Below, piece after piece: positions 39,601-48,785 of a stretch of DNA of 63,417 nucleotides. The DNA comes from a virus: positions 1 to 63,417 of IMG/VR virus record IMGVR_UViG_3300047552_000359. One strand, 5' to 3'. Below the pieces are notes generated by a model, which was given only the letters and a program-made list of their open reading frames with translations, was not told the DNA's origin and searched no databases. The position numbers and the translations under genes are program-made. Each line of letters begins with the position of its first letter. The stretch's first letter is position 1.

Positions 39601-42600
39601 CGTATAGCATGCTGCATCCAATACTTACCTTCTATTGGAGGGGGTGCTATTTCCTTTCCCTTTGCTCGTAGTTTTTGTCTTATTTCTATAATTCTTAAGT
39701 CGTAATCTGAATCTAACTTCCATAAGCTTTTTAATACCTTATACTCCTGTTTATTAAATTTAATAGGTATTCCTTCTCGCTTAAGCATACTATTAGTATC
39801 ATCTACACTCGTATAACCAAATCCCTCTATTTTATCTTTTAATTCCCCTGCTGTTACTTTACCAGATAAATTAGCCCATTTTTTATAAAAACCATCTATA
39901 TTTTTATTATTTATTTCAATCTTATTCCCATATTCCAGTAATTTTGCTTCTAAATAAATCCTATCTTGTTCTGATAGACTTTCACTACTATTGCTTTTTA
40001 CATATTGCTTATCCCAATCAGATTGCATCTCATTTATGTGTAGGACCTTTTTACCATCTACAGTAGTTCTCTGGTCACCCCTGATGTGAATAGCATTACC
40101 AGTGCCAAAGTGAGTTGATGGTATACCACTATTAGGTGGGTACATGTTATTAGCTACTTCATCTAACCCTGTTAATTTCTTTTTATATTCTCCACTAGCA
40201 TCTACAAGAAGATTAAAAGGATATTCTCTACTACCTGAAAGAGCATAATACTCATAATCTATTTCTTTATTTCGTAAAGCTATATTTATTTCACTCATAC
40301 GTTTAGTAATTATATCTAAAAATTGAATGGCATCTTTTGCTTTATTTTCTGATAATTTATTTACTCCTATTAAATGTTCTCTAAGTAATTTATCTACTTT
40401 CTTTTTATCTTGTATTAGTTCTATATATTCTTGTGATAATGCTTGGTGTGTTTCTTTTGTTTGTTTTTCTTGTAATCTTTTACTTACTCTCTGTGACTCA
40501 AGAAGGCCATCCAACCAAGATTCAATAGAAGGAATAGCCCTCTTATTTTGAATTTGATTAGCTTGAAACACATTAAACAAATTACGAATCTTTTCAGCTA
40601 ATGCCTTAAAGAACCTATCAATAACTCCTTCAGGTTTAGACTGACGCTCACGAATATACTTAGCAATCTGCTGTGCTCTATATTCATGGAACAAAGCAGC
40701 CATTCTTTTATCTGCTAACTTAGTACTCTTAGTATCTATCTTACCCTTTGTAGTTAAATAGTCTGCCATATCCTCTTTGAAGTCTTCAAAAGTCTTACCA
40801 TCCCTAATATAAAACTCAGAAAGAGCAGAGACGTCCTTAGCAGTCATCTTATTAATCCAATTGGCAAAGGAATCCCTGATAGCATCCTTAGTTGTTTCAG
40901 ATGCATTATTATAATGGTCGTCTATAATAGCATGACCTATCTCATGAGTTAAGGTATTAACTAAGTGATTACTAGAGGCTACCTTAGTATCATTTAAAGC
41001 AATAATACGATTACCTAAACCATCCCCTATGATTATACCTGCATATTTACCATCAAGGTCTACTATCTCCTGAATAGATTCGTTCTGGTCTTTGAGAGAC
41101 GATAAGTTAATATCAGATTCTGTGGTTACAAATACCTTGCCAGTTAACCCAAAATCCTTCCATAATTGTTCGACAAAGCCTCGTATTTCTTTTCCAATAC
41201 TCTGACTAGCTCCTATGATTTTATCGCCGTCTAGGAAAGTATTATATTCTTTTGCTCCACTAGTAGAGCCCTTACCAAATAATCGCTCACCTGTATTTTC
41301 TGTATCTGCAATATTACTCTTCTTAATACTAATCACTGCTTCTTCTGCTTCTGCTAATCTAGTCTCTGCTTCATCTAAGGCCAACTGTGCTTGTCTTATC
41401 TTAGATTCATCATTACCATTTTCTGCCTTCTGTAATCTAACCTCAGCAGCACGTACTGCTCCTTTAGCAGAAATAACATCCAAATTAGCTTTTTGTTTAT
41501 CTACTGATGGGATAACTTCTACTTCTTTAGCTCTTTTAGCTTTAGCTTTAGGAGAAGCAGACTCTCCCTTCTTAATAGCCTCACGTTCCTTCTTTTCCTT
41601 AGCAGCAGCATCCTGCCTCTCTTTTATAATTTCTGCAGCTAATTCTTGTTTCTTACCTGTTTCTTCTTCTTTCTTTATATTTTCTTCTACTGCTTTATTA
41701 ATCTCAGCACCTAATTTTAAATCTCCCCCTTCTATTTGAGGGGTGATATCTGACTCAAAAAACACAGCAAATTTCTTGAGTTCAGGTATATTAGATTTAG
41801 CTATTTCCCTTTCTACTTGAAGAAGCCACTTACCTGCTTTCTCTTCTGTTAGGAATTTATCCAACTCTTTGTTTATATTATCTTCAAACTCCTGCATAGA
41901 CCAATTAGGGTCTATCCAACGAATAGCTCTATTTTCCCTAGACACACTATCCGTCTTATCATATGTAGCAGCAGGATTTGCTGGTTTTATCATAACTAAC
42001 CCAGTATACGTATCATCAAAGTAAATTTCACCGGGCTTCTTTGATTTACTAATAGCAGCACTTAGGTTATTTTTATGAGTTGTAATATCACCCTGTTGTA
42101 TGGCTGAAGTGGTCATTTTTTTCCAATTATTTATAGTCTTTTCTTTCATTGCTTGGGATAATTTACCAAATGTTTGCTCCCAAAGCTCTATAAACTTTAT
42201 TGGTGTATATTTATGGGCATCCATAAGTAATGTCTTGCCTGCGTCTATATCCTTTTTTGGCTTATTTTCTTGTTTAATTTTATCTTTCTTCTTGCCTTTA
42301 TCTTTAGGGACTACCAGAGTTGTAGTACCTAAATCAGATACTGTAGTAACTTTAGGAGTAGAAGTCTCTTTCTCACTCTTACTCATCTTTTCTGCTAATT
42401 GTCTTTTAAGTTCCTGATGTCTTTCAGGATTCTCCTTATAAAGACCTTTAGTAGTCCATTCTTTATATAAAGTAGGCTGATTCTCTTTAGCCCAAGCAGA
42501 TAGTACTTTGCCATCTATCTTATCTTCTTTTACTGGTTTACTAGGTTTTGCTACAGTAGGTGTTACAACAGGCTTTACTACTGGTGCGGTTTGCACTGGT

Positions 42601-44258
42601 GCTTCTACAACAGGAGCAGATACTTTACCCCCACGGAAGCCTTCCTCTAATTGTGCTCTAGTAGCCTTCTTTAATTCTGTAGATGTCTCTTTAGCCATCC
42701 ATATCTTGTACAACTCAGGCTGATTTACACTAGCCCACGCTGATAAAATCTTGCCTTCAATTTTACCTTCTTTAGGAGTAGCCTTCTCTTTAGCTATAGG
42801 AGTTTCTACCTTAACTTCAGGTTTTGCTTTAGGTACTTCTTTATTAGCTTTAATTGCTTCCTTCTGAGCATCTACTTGTGCTTTTTGCTCTGCTCTAATA
42901 GCTTCTGTAATTGTCTTCTGAGCTTCTAATTTAGCTTTAGGCGTAGGAATAATATTCCTAGCACTGTCATACATAATACTAGGATGCTGCTTAACATATA
43001 AATCCATAGCCTCAGTTTGAGGTACAGCTTCTCTAGGCACAAATATACGCCTAGGGGTTAATATTGAATTGGGGTCAGATAACCCTGCATCTATTAACTC
43101 ATGTGCATCTGCTTCCTGCTGTGCCTTAAATATAGAGTCTGCTTCCATCTCTTCTGGACTAAGAGACTCTTCTGCAGGCATAGCCTGTTTCTTCTTTTTA
43201 GACTTGCCTACTATAGGTTCTGTATTAATAGGAGAGTCTACAGGTACTTCTTCTGTAGTCTCTCCCTCAAGCACATCTACAGGATTCTTATTATCTTCTA
43301 TTACTGGCTTAGGTGTAGTTAAGGAATTTCCTATAGAAGATATAACTTTACCTGCTCCGCCAAGACCTAGGCCTGCAGCACCACCTGCAAAGAAGGATTC
43401 CTTCATCTCCTCTTGCATCTCAGGAGTGAAGTTACCACCACCTAACATACCACCAGATAGTGCGCCTACTGTATTAAGTATTGGATTCTTGCTTAAAGAT
43501 TCCCCTTCCTTAAATACAGGTTTACCTGCACCCCAAGCTTCCAAGGGAGACTGCACAGATTCAGTCATCGCTTCTGTGCCCATTACTGTAGCTAAGTCTC
43601 TACCTACTCCTAATACCTGCCTAGGAATGCTTTTCTTCACACCTTGCTCTAATACATCCGTAGCAGTTTGCTTGAAAAACTTACTCCCCATCTTACCTGC
43701 TAGATTACCTAGCCCAGTAGAACCTAATCCAACAACACTAGATAAAGATTCCGCAGCAGCGGCAGGGATAGCACCCTTCATAATCTGTGCTCTATTGCCA
43801 TCTACTGTGTCTGCTTCTGATGCTATAATACCAGTCTCTGTTGCTAAGGCAGGAGCAAATGCACCCACGCCACCAGCTACGATAGAGCCTAATTTACCTA
43901 ATTGTAGCGCAGGTGCTAATGCTCTACCACCAATAGCAGCAACTACTGGTCCTACAGCCAAAGGTATAGTTTTAAGGGCATTCTCTGCTATGTACTGTAC
44001 ACCACCCCCTACATTCTCTATATCAGAGAATCGCATGGATGGGTTTTGCTGTTCTAATTCAGCTTGCTTTTGCTTAGACCAATCAACAATACCTTTACCT
44101 AATTTCTCTTTACCTGTAAAGCGAGCCAAACCACCTGCTGCTTGTGTAGCTATAGCTCCGCCCTTCTTTAAACTATCAATTACAGAGAAGGTATTAGTAT
44201 TTTGAGTACCGCCTAGTGCGGCATCCATAGCTGCTATTTGCTGAGGAGTTAGTGCCAT
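36639..44258 (-). CDS. giant internal virion (polyvalent) protein, 2539 aa
   Basis: Probably ejected into the host with the DNA. The first 330 residues have Gly/Ala-rich hydrophobic stretches that may insert into membranes. Two repeats at about 500-525 and 580-605 share G-K-(I/V)-L-S-A-W-A-x-x-N-Q-P. HEIGHA at 1105-1110 is a zincin metallopeptidase motif. MQSDWDKQY (about 1415) and QHAIRQIIRYAQEKGIDTITF (about 1555) are seen in phage polyvalent proteins. DPIMKVKNLMRDTQAV...ARIQGLDKMSRGY (about 2050-2225) resembles the LPD38 domain. It is the largest gene of the genome. Confidence 0.85.
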   Translation of the reverse strand: MALTPQQIAAMDAALGGTQNTNTFSVIDSLKKGGAIATQAAGGLARFTGKEKLGKGIVDWSKQKQAELEQQNPSMRFSDIENVGGGVQYIAENALKTIPLAVGPVVAAIGGRALAPALQLGKLGSIVAGGVGAFAPALATETGIIASEADTVDGNRAQIMKGAIPAAAAESLSSVVGLGSTGLGNLAGKMGSKFFKQTATDVLEQGVKKSIPRQVLGVGRDLATVMGTEAMTESVQSPLEAWGAGKPVFKEGESLSKNPILNTVGALSGGMLGGGNFTPEMQEEMKESFFAGGAAGLGLGGAGKVISSIGNSLTTPKPVIEDNKNPVDVLEGETTEEVPVDSPINTEPIVGKSKKKKQAMPAEESLSPEEMEADSIFKAQQEADAHELIDAGLSDPNSILTPRRIFVPREAVPQTEAMDLYVKQHPSIMYDSARNIIPTPKAKLEAQKTITEAIRAEQKAQVDAQKEAIKANKEVPKAKPEVKVETPIAKEKATPKEGKIEGKILSAWASVNQPELYKIWMAKETSTELKKATRAQLEEGFRGGKVSAPVVEAPVQTAPVVKPVVTPTVAKPSKPVKEDKIDGKVLSAWAKENQPTLYKEWTTKGLYKENPERHQELKRQLAEKMSKSEKETSTPKVTTVSDLGTTTLVVPKDKGKKKDKIKQENKPKKDIDAGKTLLMDAHKYTPIKFIELWEQTFGKLSQAMKEKTINNWKKMTTSAIQQGDITTHKNNLSAAISKSKKPGEIYFDDTYTGLVMIKPANPAATYDKTDSVSRENRAIRWIDPNWSMQEFEDNINKELDKFLTEEKAGKWLLQVEREIAKSNIPELKKFAVFFESDITPQIEGGDLKLGAEINKAVEENIKKEEETGKKQELAAEIIKERQDAAAKEKKEREAIKKGESASPKAKAKRAKEVEVIPSVDKQKANLDVISAKGAVRAAEVRLQKAENGNDESKIRQAQLALDEAETRLAEAEEAVISIKKSNIADTENTGERLFGKGSTSGAKEYNTFLDGDKIIGASQSIGKEIRGFVEQLWKDFGLTGKVFVTTESDINLSSLKDQNESIQEIVDLDGKYAGIIIGDGLGNRIIALNDTKVASSNHLVNTLTHEIGHAIIDDHYNNASETTKDAIRDSFANWINKMTAKDVSALSEFYIRDGKTFEDFKEDMADYLTTKGKIDTKSTKLADKRMAALFHEYRAQQIAKYIRERQSKPEGVIDRFFKALAEKIRNLFNVFQANQIQNKRAIPSIESWLDGLLESQRVSKRLQEKQTKETHQALSQEYIELIQDKKKVDKLLREHLIGVNKLSENKAKDAIQFLDIITKRMSEINIALRNKEIDYEYYALSGSREYPFNLLVDASGEYKKKLTGLDEVANNMYPPNSGIPSTHFGTGNAIHIRGDQRTTVDGKKVLHINEMQSDWDKQYVKSNSSESLSEQDRIYLEAKLLEYGNKIEINNKNIDGFYKKWANLSGKVTAGELKDKIEGFGYTSVDDTNSMLKREGIPIKFNKQEYKVLKSLWKLDSDYDLRIIEIRQKLRAKGKEIAPPPIEGKYWMQHAIRQIIRYAQEKGIDTITFPSTPKQVAEVENWGALDVKSPAGDNLTKATLGKRSFYVDKNQDEYELTNSKLRYFTHNQDVTSIIDRMINRLPKYLNKLVEEYGGKVTQVEVPAMTGEDIRTVGKPDKIHTLNALVLSPALKAEAKRFGPKFSKISDKHLKREYAGVDEKILDVVRKAGGLVDNVTFKEKLLALKGQALSNWRQKLVDQFHPIQEISKQAYMQIRLAAGNTSGHLEALFRTGNLRFEDGVYKATVGTTTPYQDTLKKLEGEINRFHMWIAAKRAKELLAVGKEAMLSADEIDALEKLDEDQLPSGASRKIIYGQVEAEYRRIHNSVLDIAKQSGIITEESAEAWKKYTYIPFYRAIEDGKMSYNISKGGFVDLKVIKKLSGESTSPLNQDMMANVLSNWASLLNASAKNAAVATVFTNALNNPKLGISRTSSKDPKGVFFYKDGKKQYMRVDNEPVLDAITALAYTGLNGKAVQVLEKFKHYLTLGVTADPIMKVKNLMRDTQAVVALNPISKNVFGNLSQGTRIMKEGQKDVFTKDAQDYVDLLASGGIIRFGQGYEAKSSKRVQELINSGVKRNTIITRGEFLKDMWTEWRDKYNKLSDMSEGINRAALYKQLKAKGATDLEAAYAARDTLDFSMGGTSGAVRFLTSVIPFLNARIQGLDKMSRGYKEDPKRFQVVIAGTILASLVLTLAFEDDEDYKAREGWDKDSFWWWKVGNTAYRLPKPFELGLPSSLAVRMYEYMNGQATGKEFATNMGSMVKSTFGIDIVPQAFRPILNVARNKDYFTGKPIENPHMQALKPSERSTINTTWMANVVGKASDYIPIAPSPTQADYLVQGYFGWLGSMVLMLGDLPVKAVGDNERPARDPMATLTRRLIEELPASNNSFRTVFYDQLKEIEEAYKTHKHISEENPERAREFKAENKELLSKYSKTNSVKTRLTEINSQIRKIEANPNLDGYQKQARIKLLRAQANKIAKNYTT

Positions 44259-44259
44259 A

Positions 44260-45927
44260 TTACCTACCTTTTTTAGAAGCCATGTAGTCTGCTATCTGCT
44301 GTGGTGTATAATTCTGAGCAGCAAGTAATTGTTCTGGGGTGGCATTAGGTGGTGCATATACTTCTACTGCAGGTTTCCCTTTAACACCTTTACCTATAAA
44401 CTTGCCGGGTTTCTTCTCTTCTACAGCAGGTGATATCTCATATCTCTTATTACCTTTAAGTGCTTGTCTGTTAGCATTATATAAATCATACATAGCAGCA
44501 GTTGCTTTAGCAGGGTCTTCTGCATACATCTCTCCTAACTTAGGAGCTATAGCAGCCATGAACCTACTTTCCCGCTCTTGCTCTTTAGCTTCTTCTTTAG
44601 TTAATGCTGCTGCTGTCTTTGCCTTAGATTCTTCTATTTGAGCTTTCCTTAATTCTATTTCTGGTTGCGTTAAAGGAGAGCCCATAAGTTCTCTTAATTT
44701 ACCATCTGCTTGTAACATTTCACCTATCTGCTTCTTACGAAGTTCATCCCCTTGAGTATAAGCAGAATTGACTGTGGGTAATGCAGCAGTTGTAGCATTA
44801 GCATTTATGCTTGCTTTATTATCATAAGATTTAGCCAACCTATCTGCTAATCCTACCATTTGATTTGCAGCAGCAATAGCACCTAGTGGATTAGAACTAC
44901 CCATAGGCATAGTAGCTAATCTAGCATCTAACATCTCTTTATGTATGTTAGTAGATTTATCCAAATTACTATTCACACCTGCTAAGGCATCCCCATAGAA
45001 GTTCTTAACTGCTTCTAGTTGCTGAGGTTCGAACTGCTGAGTAGGAGTCTTTACTATACTAGGTAATGCTATAGGTACAGCCGCAGCTTCTGCTTTAGGT
45101 GGCATTGGGTACGTAGCTGGTAAATTTAAAGGTGTTATAGGTGGTACTACCATCTTATTTGGCTCAGGAGTAGGGACTATACTATTAGAAGACATAGAAG
45201 TATTAGTAATTTTAGGGGTATACATTCCTGTTCTAGGGTCTGTAAAACTAATAGCTCCCGTAGATATAGGAGCACCTATTTTATCAGTTTCTTTATTAAA
45301 AGTTCTAGTTTGTGTTGCTACTTGAGTAGGCCCTACCTGACCAGAAGATTCAGCTTGATTTGTAACAGCAGGTACAACTACACTTCCTACCATAGTAACT
45401 GGATGGGCAGCTAATGCCCCTAATCCCCTTGCAGTAAATCCAGCAGCACCCCTAAGAGTCGGAGACATTATCTTACCTGCCTCAGTAGATTTAGCTACAA
45501 TTTCAGGAACTCCTCTAGTAGCTACTTTAGTTTCTATACGCTTTGCTAACTCTAATGGACTTTTAGGCTCAAAAGAAAAAGCAGGTTTCTTTAATCTACT
45601 TGCCCTACTAGCCCTAGCATCTAAAGGCTCAGGCACTACTGGAGGCGTAGGTGGAGTAAGAGGGGGCATATTAGGAGGTAGATTAGGAATTTGAGTTCCA
45701 CCTAAACTACCCACATTAGCTGGCATAGAAGGCAAAACAGGTCTACTAGTATAACTAGTGACCCTAGGTGCAGAATAACTTGCTTTAGGTGTGGCAGTAG
45801 AGTGCTCTGCTATATTGATAGCTTGCTGCCCCGGAACTATACGAGGAGGCACCCCTTCAGGCGTGAAGTTTGTGTTAGGGTAACTATTACGTATTTGAAT
45901 TGGTGTTAATTTAGGTTGTTTTGCCAT
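44260..45927 (-). CDS. internal virion protein, 555 aa
   Basis: Pro/Thr/Ala-rich N-terminus (about 1-300; PNLPPNMPPLTPPTPPVVPEP) is likely disordered, followed by a helical, Gln/Glu/Ala-rich half (300-555). Directly precedes the giant protein, so the pair probably forms the internal ejection apparatus. No enzymatic motif seen. Confidence 0.65.
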   Translation of the reverse strand: MAKQPKLTPIQIRNSYPNTNFTPEGVPPRIVPGQQAINIAEHSTATPKASYSAPRVTSYTSRPVLPSMPANVGSLGGTQIPNLPPNMPPLTPPTPPVVPEPLDARASRASRLKKPAFSFEPKSPLELAKRIETKVATRGVPEIVAKSTEAGKIMSPTLRGAAGFTARGLGALAAHPVTMVGSVVVPAVTNQAESSGQVGPTQVATQTRTFNKETDKIGAPISTGAISFTDPRTGMYTPKITNTSMSSNSIVPTPEPNKMVVPPITPLNLPATYPMPPKAEAAAVPIALPSIVKTPTQQFEPQQLEAVKNFYGDALAGVNSNLDKSTNIHKEMLDARLATMPMGSSNPLGAIAAANQMVGLADRLAKSYDNKASINANATTAALPTVNSAYTQGDELRKKQIGEMLQADGKLRELMGSPLTQPEIELRKAQIEESKAKTAAALTKEEAKEQERESRFMAAIAPKLGEMYAEDPAKATAAMYDLYNANRQALKGNKRYEISPAVEEKKPGKFIGKGVKGKPAVEVYAPPNATPEQLLAAQNYTPQQIADYMASKKGR

Positions 45928-45937
45928 ATATTACCTC

Positions 45938-46990
45938 TTAGCCTTTAGCTAGATTGATAGAGGAGTTACTTGTTGCTCCTGCGATATTAGCCGTATGATT
46001 AGCTATTTCTCTGAGGCATTGTAATCTCTGGCCTAATTTACTAGCAGCCATAGTAGCATCTGCTTGATATTTAGACATGTCTATATTATATTTACCTATA
46101 GCTTCTTTGATATCTATTTCACTTCTGGATTGCTTAAGCGTTTCATTAGTCTTATCTATGTCTGCAGAGGTCTTAACATAATTAAGTACTGCATCCATCT
46201 CTTTGATATATGCCTCAGCAGGAGCTAAGGCTACCTGAATCTCTGCTTTGTACTTCTCTAATATAGCATTAACTAATGTCTTATAAATCTCTACAGAGGC
46301 TGTACAGAATTTGTAAGTGAAGTCCATATGAGCTTGTTCTAAAGTAATCCCATTCTGAATAGCGAATTGATAATTCTGCCTTGCCCATTCAGTAAGAGTC
46401 TTAGATATGGTCCTAGATACTTGAGTCCTATCATATTGATATTTTACTTGAGCATCTAGCTTGAGTGCATTACCATAAGCATTCGTGTATGTAAAACCAC
46501 GAGCACCCGTCTTCGCATCTGCAAGGTCATATAAGTCATTTAATATTACTAAGTTACGTTCAAAGTCTTCATTGAAGATAGCATTCTGATACGTAATATC
46601 AGGAATACCCATTGAAGTAATGTAGTCTGATAAGGAGGATTTAATTTGTTCTGCGAAGGAATCTGACCACATTTGGTGGTCTTCCATTTGAGTATTATTA
46701 GTAGGAAATACAGGAGCCTGTATAGACTCTATTCTGGAAATCCACTCATCCACATTAGATAAGATAGCATCTAGGCCAATAGGCCCTGCATTGATTGATA
46801 TAAGTTTAGGTGCTCCGGGGTCAAACTCAAGAGTAGCTAGAGTCTGCATATCAGCAGGGTCTGCAGGACTATTATCAACATAACCCCCTGCACCTGCTGT
46901 CTTTAGTGTATAGAAAGCATCTTGAGCTATATCCCATATTTCTTTATAAGCAGCATCTTGGGCAGTAAAGCCTGTAGTATAATTAGACAT
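45938..46990 (-). CDS. internal virion or tail-associated protein, 350 aa
   Basis: Largely helical from residue 90 onwards with coiled-coil-like stretches (VNAILEKYKAEIQVALAPAEAYIKEMDAVLNYVKTSADIDKTNETLKQ). No signal peptide. Such proteins precede the internal proteins in several podoviruses. Function unassigned. Confidence 0.65.
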   Translation of the reverse strand: MSNYTTGFTAQDAAYKEIWDIAQDAFYTLKTAGAGGYVDNSPADPADMQTLATLEFDPGAPKLISINAGPIGLDAILSNVDEWISRIESIQAPVFPTNNTQMEDHQMWSDSFAEQIKSSLSDYITSMGIPDITYQNAIFNEDFERNLVILNDLYDLADAKTGARGFTYTNAYGNALKLDAQVKYQYDRTQVSRTISKTLTEWARQNYQFAIQNGITLEQAHMDFTYKFCTASVEIYKTLVNAILEKYKAEIQVALAPAEAYIKEMDAVLNYVKTSADIDKTNETLKQSRSEIDIKEAIGKYNIDMSKYQADATMAASKLGQRLQCLREIANHTANIAGATSNSSINLAKG

Positions 46991-47245
46991 TTATCTCTCC
47001 TGAGTAGCTAAAAAGTATGATAAGCCATATACTATAAAGAAATTAGCATCATACATAAAAGCCCAAAATAAGCTTATCCAAAAACCAGTACACATTCTAC
47101 AATATATAAAAGGTTTAGCTGCGGGATGTAATTGTATTTTTACTTTATTGGTAAAGCCTACCCTAAAGGATTCTAGGATAGACGCAGAAGTAATTAAGTA
47201 GGTACAAACATAAGCCGCAAATACTGCTGATATTATCTCTAACAT
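46991..47245 (-). CDS. small membrane protein, DUF1360-like, 84 aa
   Basis: A hydrophobic N-terminus (MLEIISAVFAAYVCTYLI), CRMCTGFWISLFWAFMY in the second helix and FFIVYGLSYFLA in the third. The CxxCxxFW motif fits the small DUF1360-type membrane proteins of phages and bacteria, function unknown. A GTG two codons upstream is also possible; ATG follows AGAGGTGATT. Confidence 0.65.
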   Translation of the reverse strand: MLEIISAVFAAYVCTYLITSASILESFRVGFTNKVKIQLHPAAKPFIYCRMCTGFWISLFWAFMYDANFFIVYGLSYFLATQER

Positions 47246-47289
47246 AATCACCTCTATATTAATATCGTATTTTTAATAAGAATCTTTAG

Positions 47290-48483
47290 TTATATGGGAC
47301 AAATACTATAGCATACATCTATATTTTCTGGTGTCTTGTCTTCTAGCACGTTATTAGAAACTTCGTATAATTTAGTTCCACCTTCGTATGCTACCATTAT
47401 ATAGTGTTTTCCTGTTTCTGAATCTATAATCCTACTACCTCCAGAGGAAATAGAACTTAAAGGTTTAAGTATAGTTCTAGCTCCATTAAGGAGGGATTGC
47501 TTAATATAATCAGATGCTAAATCAGCACCACTAGGTGCAACCTTAGCCGCTTCAATAATATCATTTACAAAGTTATACTCAGCCCTTGTGTCAGCATCGG
47601 GGAACATCCACTTTGATAAGCCTATCTCCTGTCCATCGCCCGGACCTATATCTATATCACCATTACCGATATAAACCGGTTCCCAATCTTCTACTATTCC
47701 GTAAGGCATATAAGAACCTGCTATATTCACAGGGTCTGTATATGGTACGGCAGGTGTTGGGTTAATCTTAATATGGCTTTCCCCTTTAATAATTATATCA
47801 CTGGCGTTATTCTCTATGCTGAACGTAGGCGTATAGTTTCTAAACCCAACATCATCCGTAAAATCTACCTTGTAGCCACCATCTAGGTTGACATTACCCC
47901 ACCCTACCGGACTACTTGACGTACCATTGGCAACTTCTACCGCTACATTATCGCTATGTGTTGCAACTACGTCATCTATGACATTGACATGTAACAGCTT
48001 CGTGTTGGTGAATGTAAGACTCTCCTGCAGTGTGCCTTGCCATTTGTTGTTAAAGGTACTTTCGTTACCCATTATTGCACCCAAGCACATTCCCGGTTCT
48101 TCTGTCCCACTAAAACCAAAATCTATCTTCCCTGTCACTGGAGGGTCTTGTGATGCATAGTCATACCCAACGGCCAAAGATGATACTACTGCCTCATCAA
48201 AATTAATCAGCGTACCTCCGCCCGATACTTCACCGTCAGCTTGCATATCCCTCTCTGATACTGTTGCGTTCTTGAGTAGATGGCTTCTGGTCGCATTGAG
48301 TCGTGTCACCTTGTTGAATGAGCCAAGAGAGCATATCACTTCATTACCACGGTGCAGAGTGAACGATATTGTGTAGTTGTGGTCAGTATTCACAGTCTGT
48401 TCCTCAAATCCTTTCCGAAGAATAAACTGAAAACAGCCACACTCTTTAGCTTTCGTGAACTCTGTAGTAGGAGTCTGTATCAT
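47290..48483 (-). CDS. virion-associated beta-rich protein, 397 aa
   Basis: Opens MIQTPTTEFTKAKECGCFQFIL and runs mostly as beta structure with Gly/Asp turns (SFTLHRGNEVICSL...). No recognised motif. Base composition is richer in GC than flanking genes from about 47,600 to 48,480. The start overlaps the previous stop (ATGA). Probably a tail or baseplate component. Confidence 0.6.
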   Translation of the reverse strand: MIQTPTTEFTKAKECGCFQFILRKGFEEQTVNTDHNYTISFTLHRGNEVICSLGSFNKVTRLNATRSHLLKNATVSERDMQADGEVSGGGTLINFDEAVVSSLAVGYDYASQDPPVTGKIDFGFSGTEEPGMCLGAIMGNESTFNNKWQGTLQESLTFTNTKLLHVNVIDDVVATHSDNVAVEVANGTSSSPVGWGNVNLDGGYKVDFTDDVGFRNYTPTFSIENNASDIIIKGESHIKINPTPAVPYTDPVNIAGSYMPYGIVEDWEPVYIGNGDIDIGPGDGQEIGLSKWMFPDADTRAEYNFVNDIIEAAKVAPSGADLASDYIKQSLLNGARTILKPLSSISSGGSRIIDSETGKHYIMVAYEGGTKLYEVSNNVLEDKTPENIDVCYSICPI

Positions 48484-48785
48484 CTTACCTGTCCGCCGCC
48501 GCAGGAACCACATCCACTGGTTACTGAGGTTGATTGAGGCTTACTTGCAATACTTGGTGGAATATTGTATTTCTCGTCCCTGAATTTTTCATGGTCCTTG
48601 TAAAGATTTATCCTCCACGCTTCTACATCCTCTATTTGTAGCTTCCTTGCTATCTCATATAACCCGAACAGAGAAAAGACATCATAGCGAGAGAGTACTT
48701 CAACGCCTGAAGCGGTCGATATTTTCACGAACTCGTCATAGTCAGAATAATCTGTCATTGAATTAAAAATATCCAGATACGTCAT
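48480..48785 (-). CDS. small protein ending in Cys/Gly motif, 101 aa
   Basis: Acidic helical body (MTYLDIFNSMTDYSDYDEFVKISTASGVEVL) and a C-terminus TSVTSGCGSCGGGQVR. ATG at 48,785 overlaps the previous TAA (TAATG) and has GGAG seven bases upstream. The CGSCGGG end recalls metal-binding or thiol tails but its role is unknown. Confidence 0.6.
   Translation of the reverse strand: MTYLDIFNSMTDYSDYDEFVKISTASGVEVLSRYDVFSLFGLYEIARKLQIEDVEAWRINLYKDHEKFRDEKYNIPPSIASKPQSTSVTSGCGSCGGGQVR

Noticed and set aside
43069-44205. 378-codon open frame on the + strand opposite the giant internal protein
   Set aside because: Antisense shadow of an Ala/Gly-rich coding region. No ribosome site or family motif, and transcription there is leftward.
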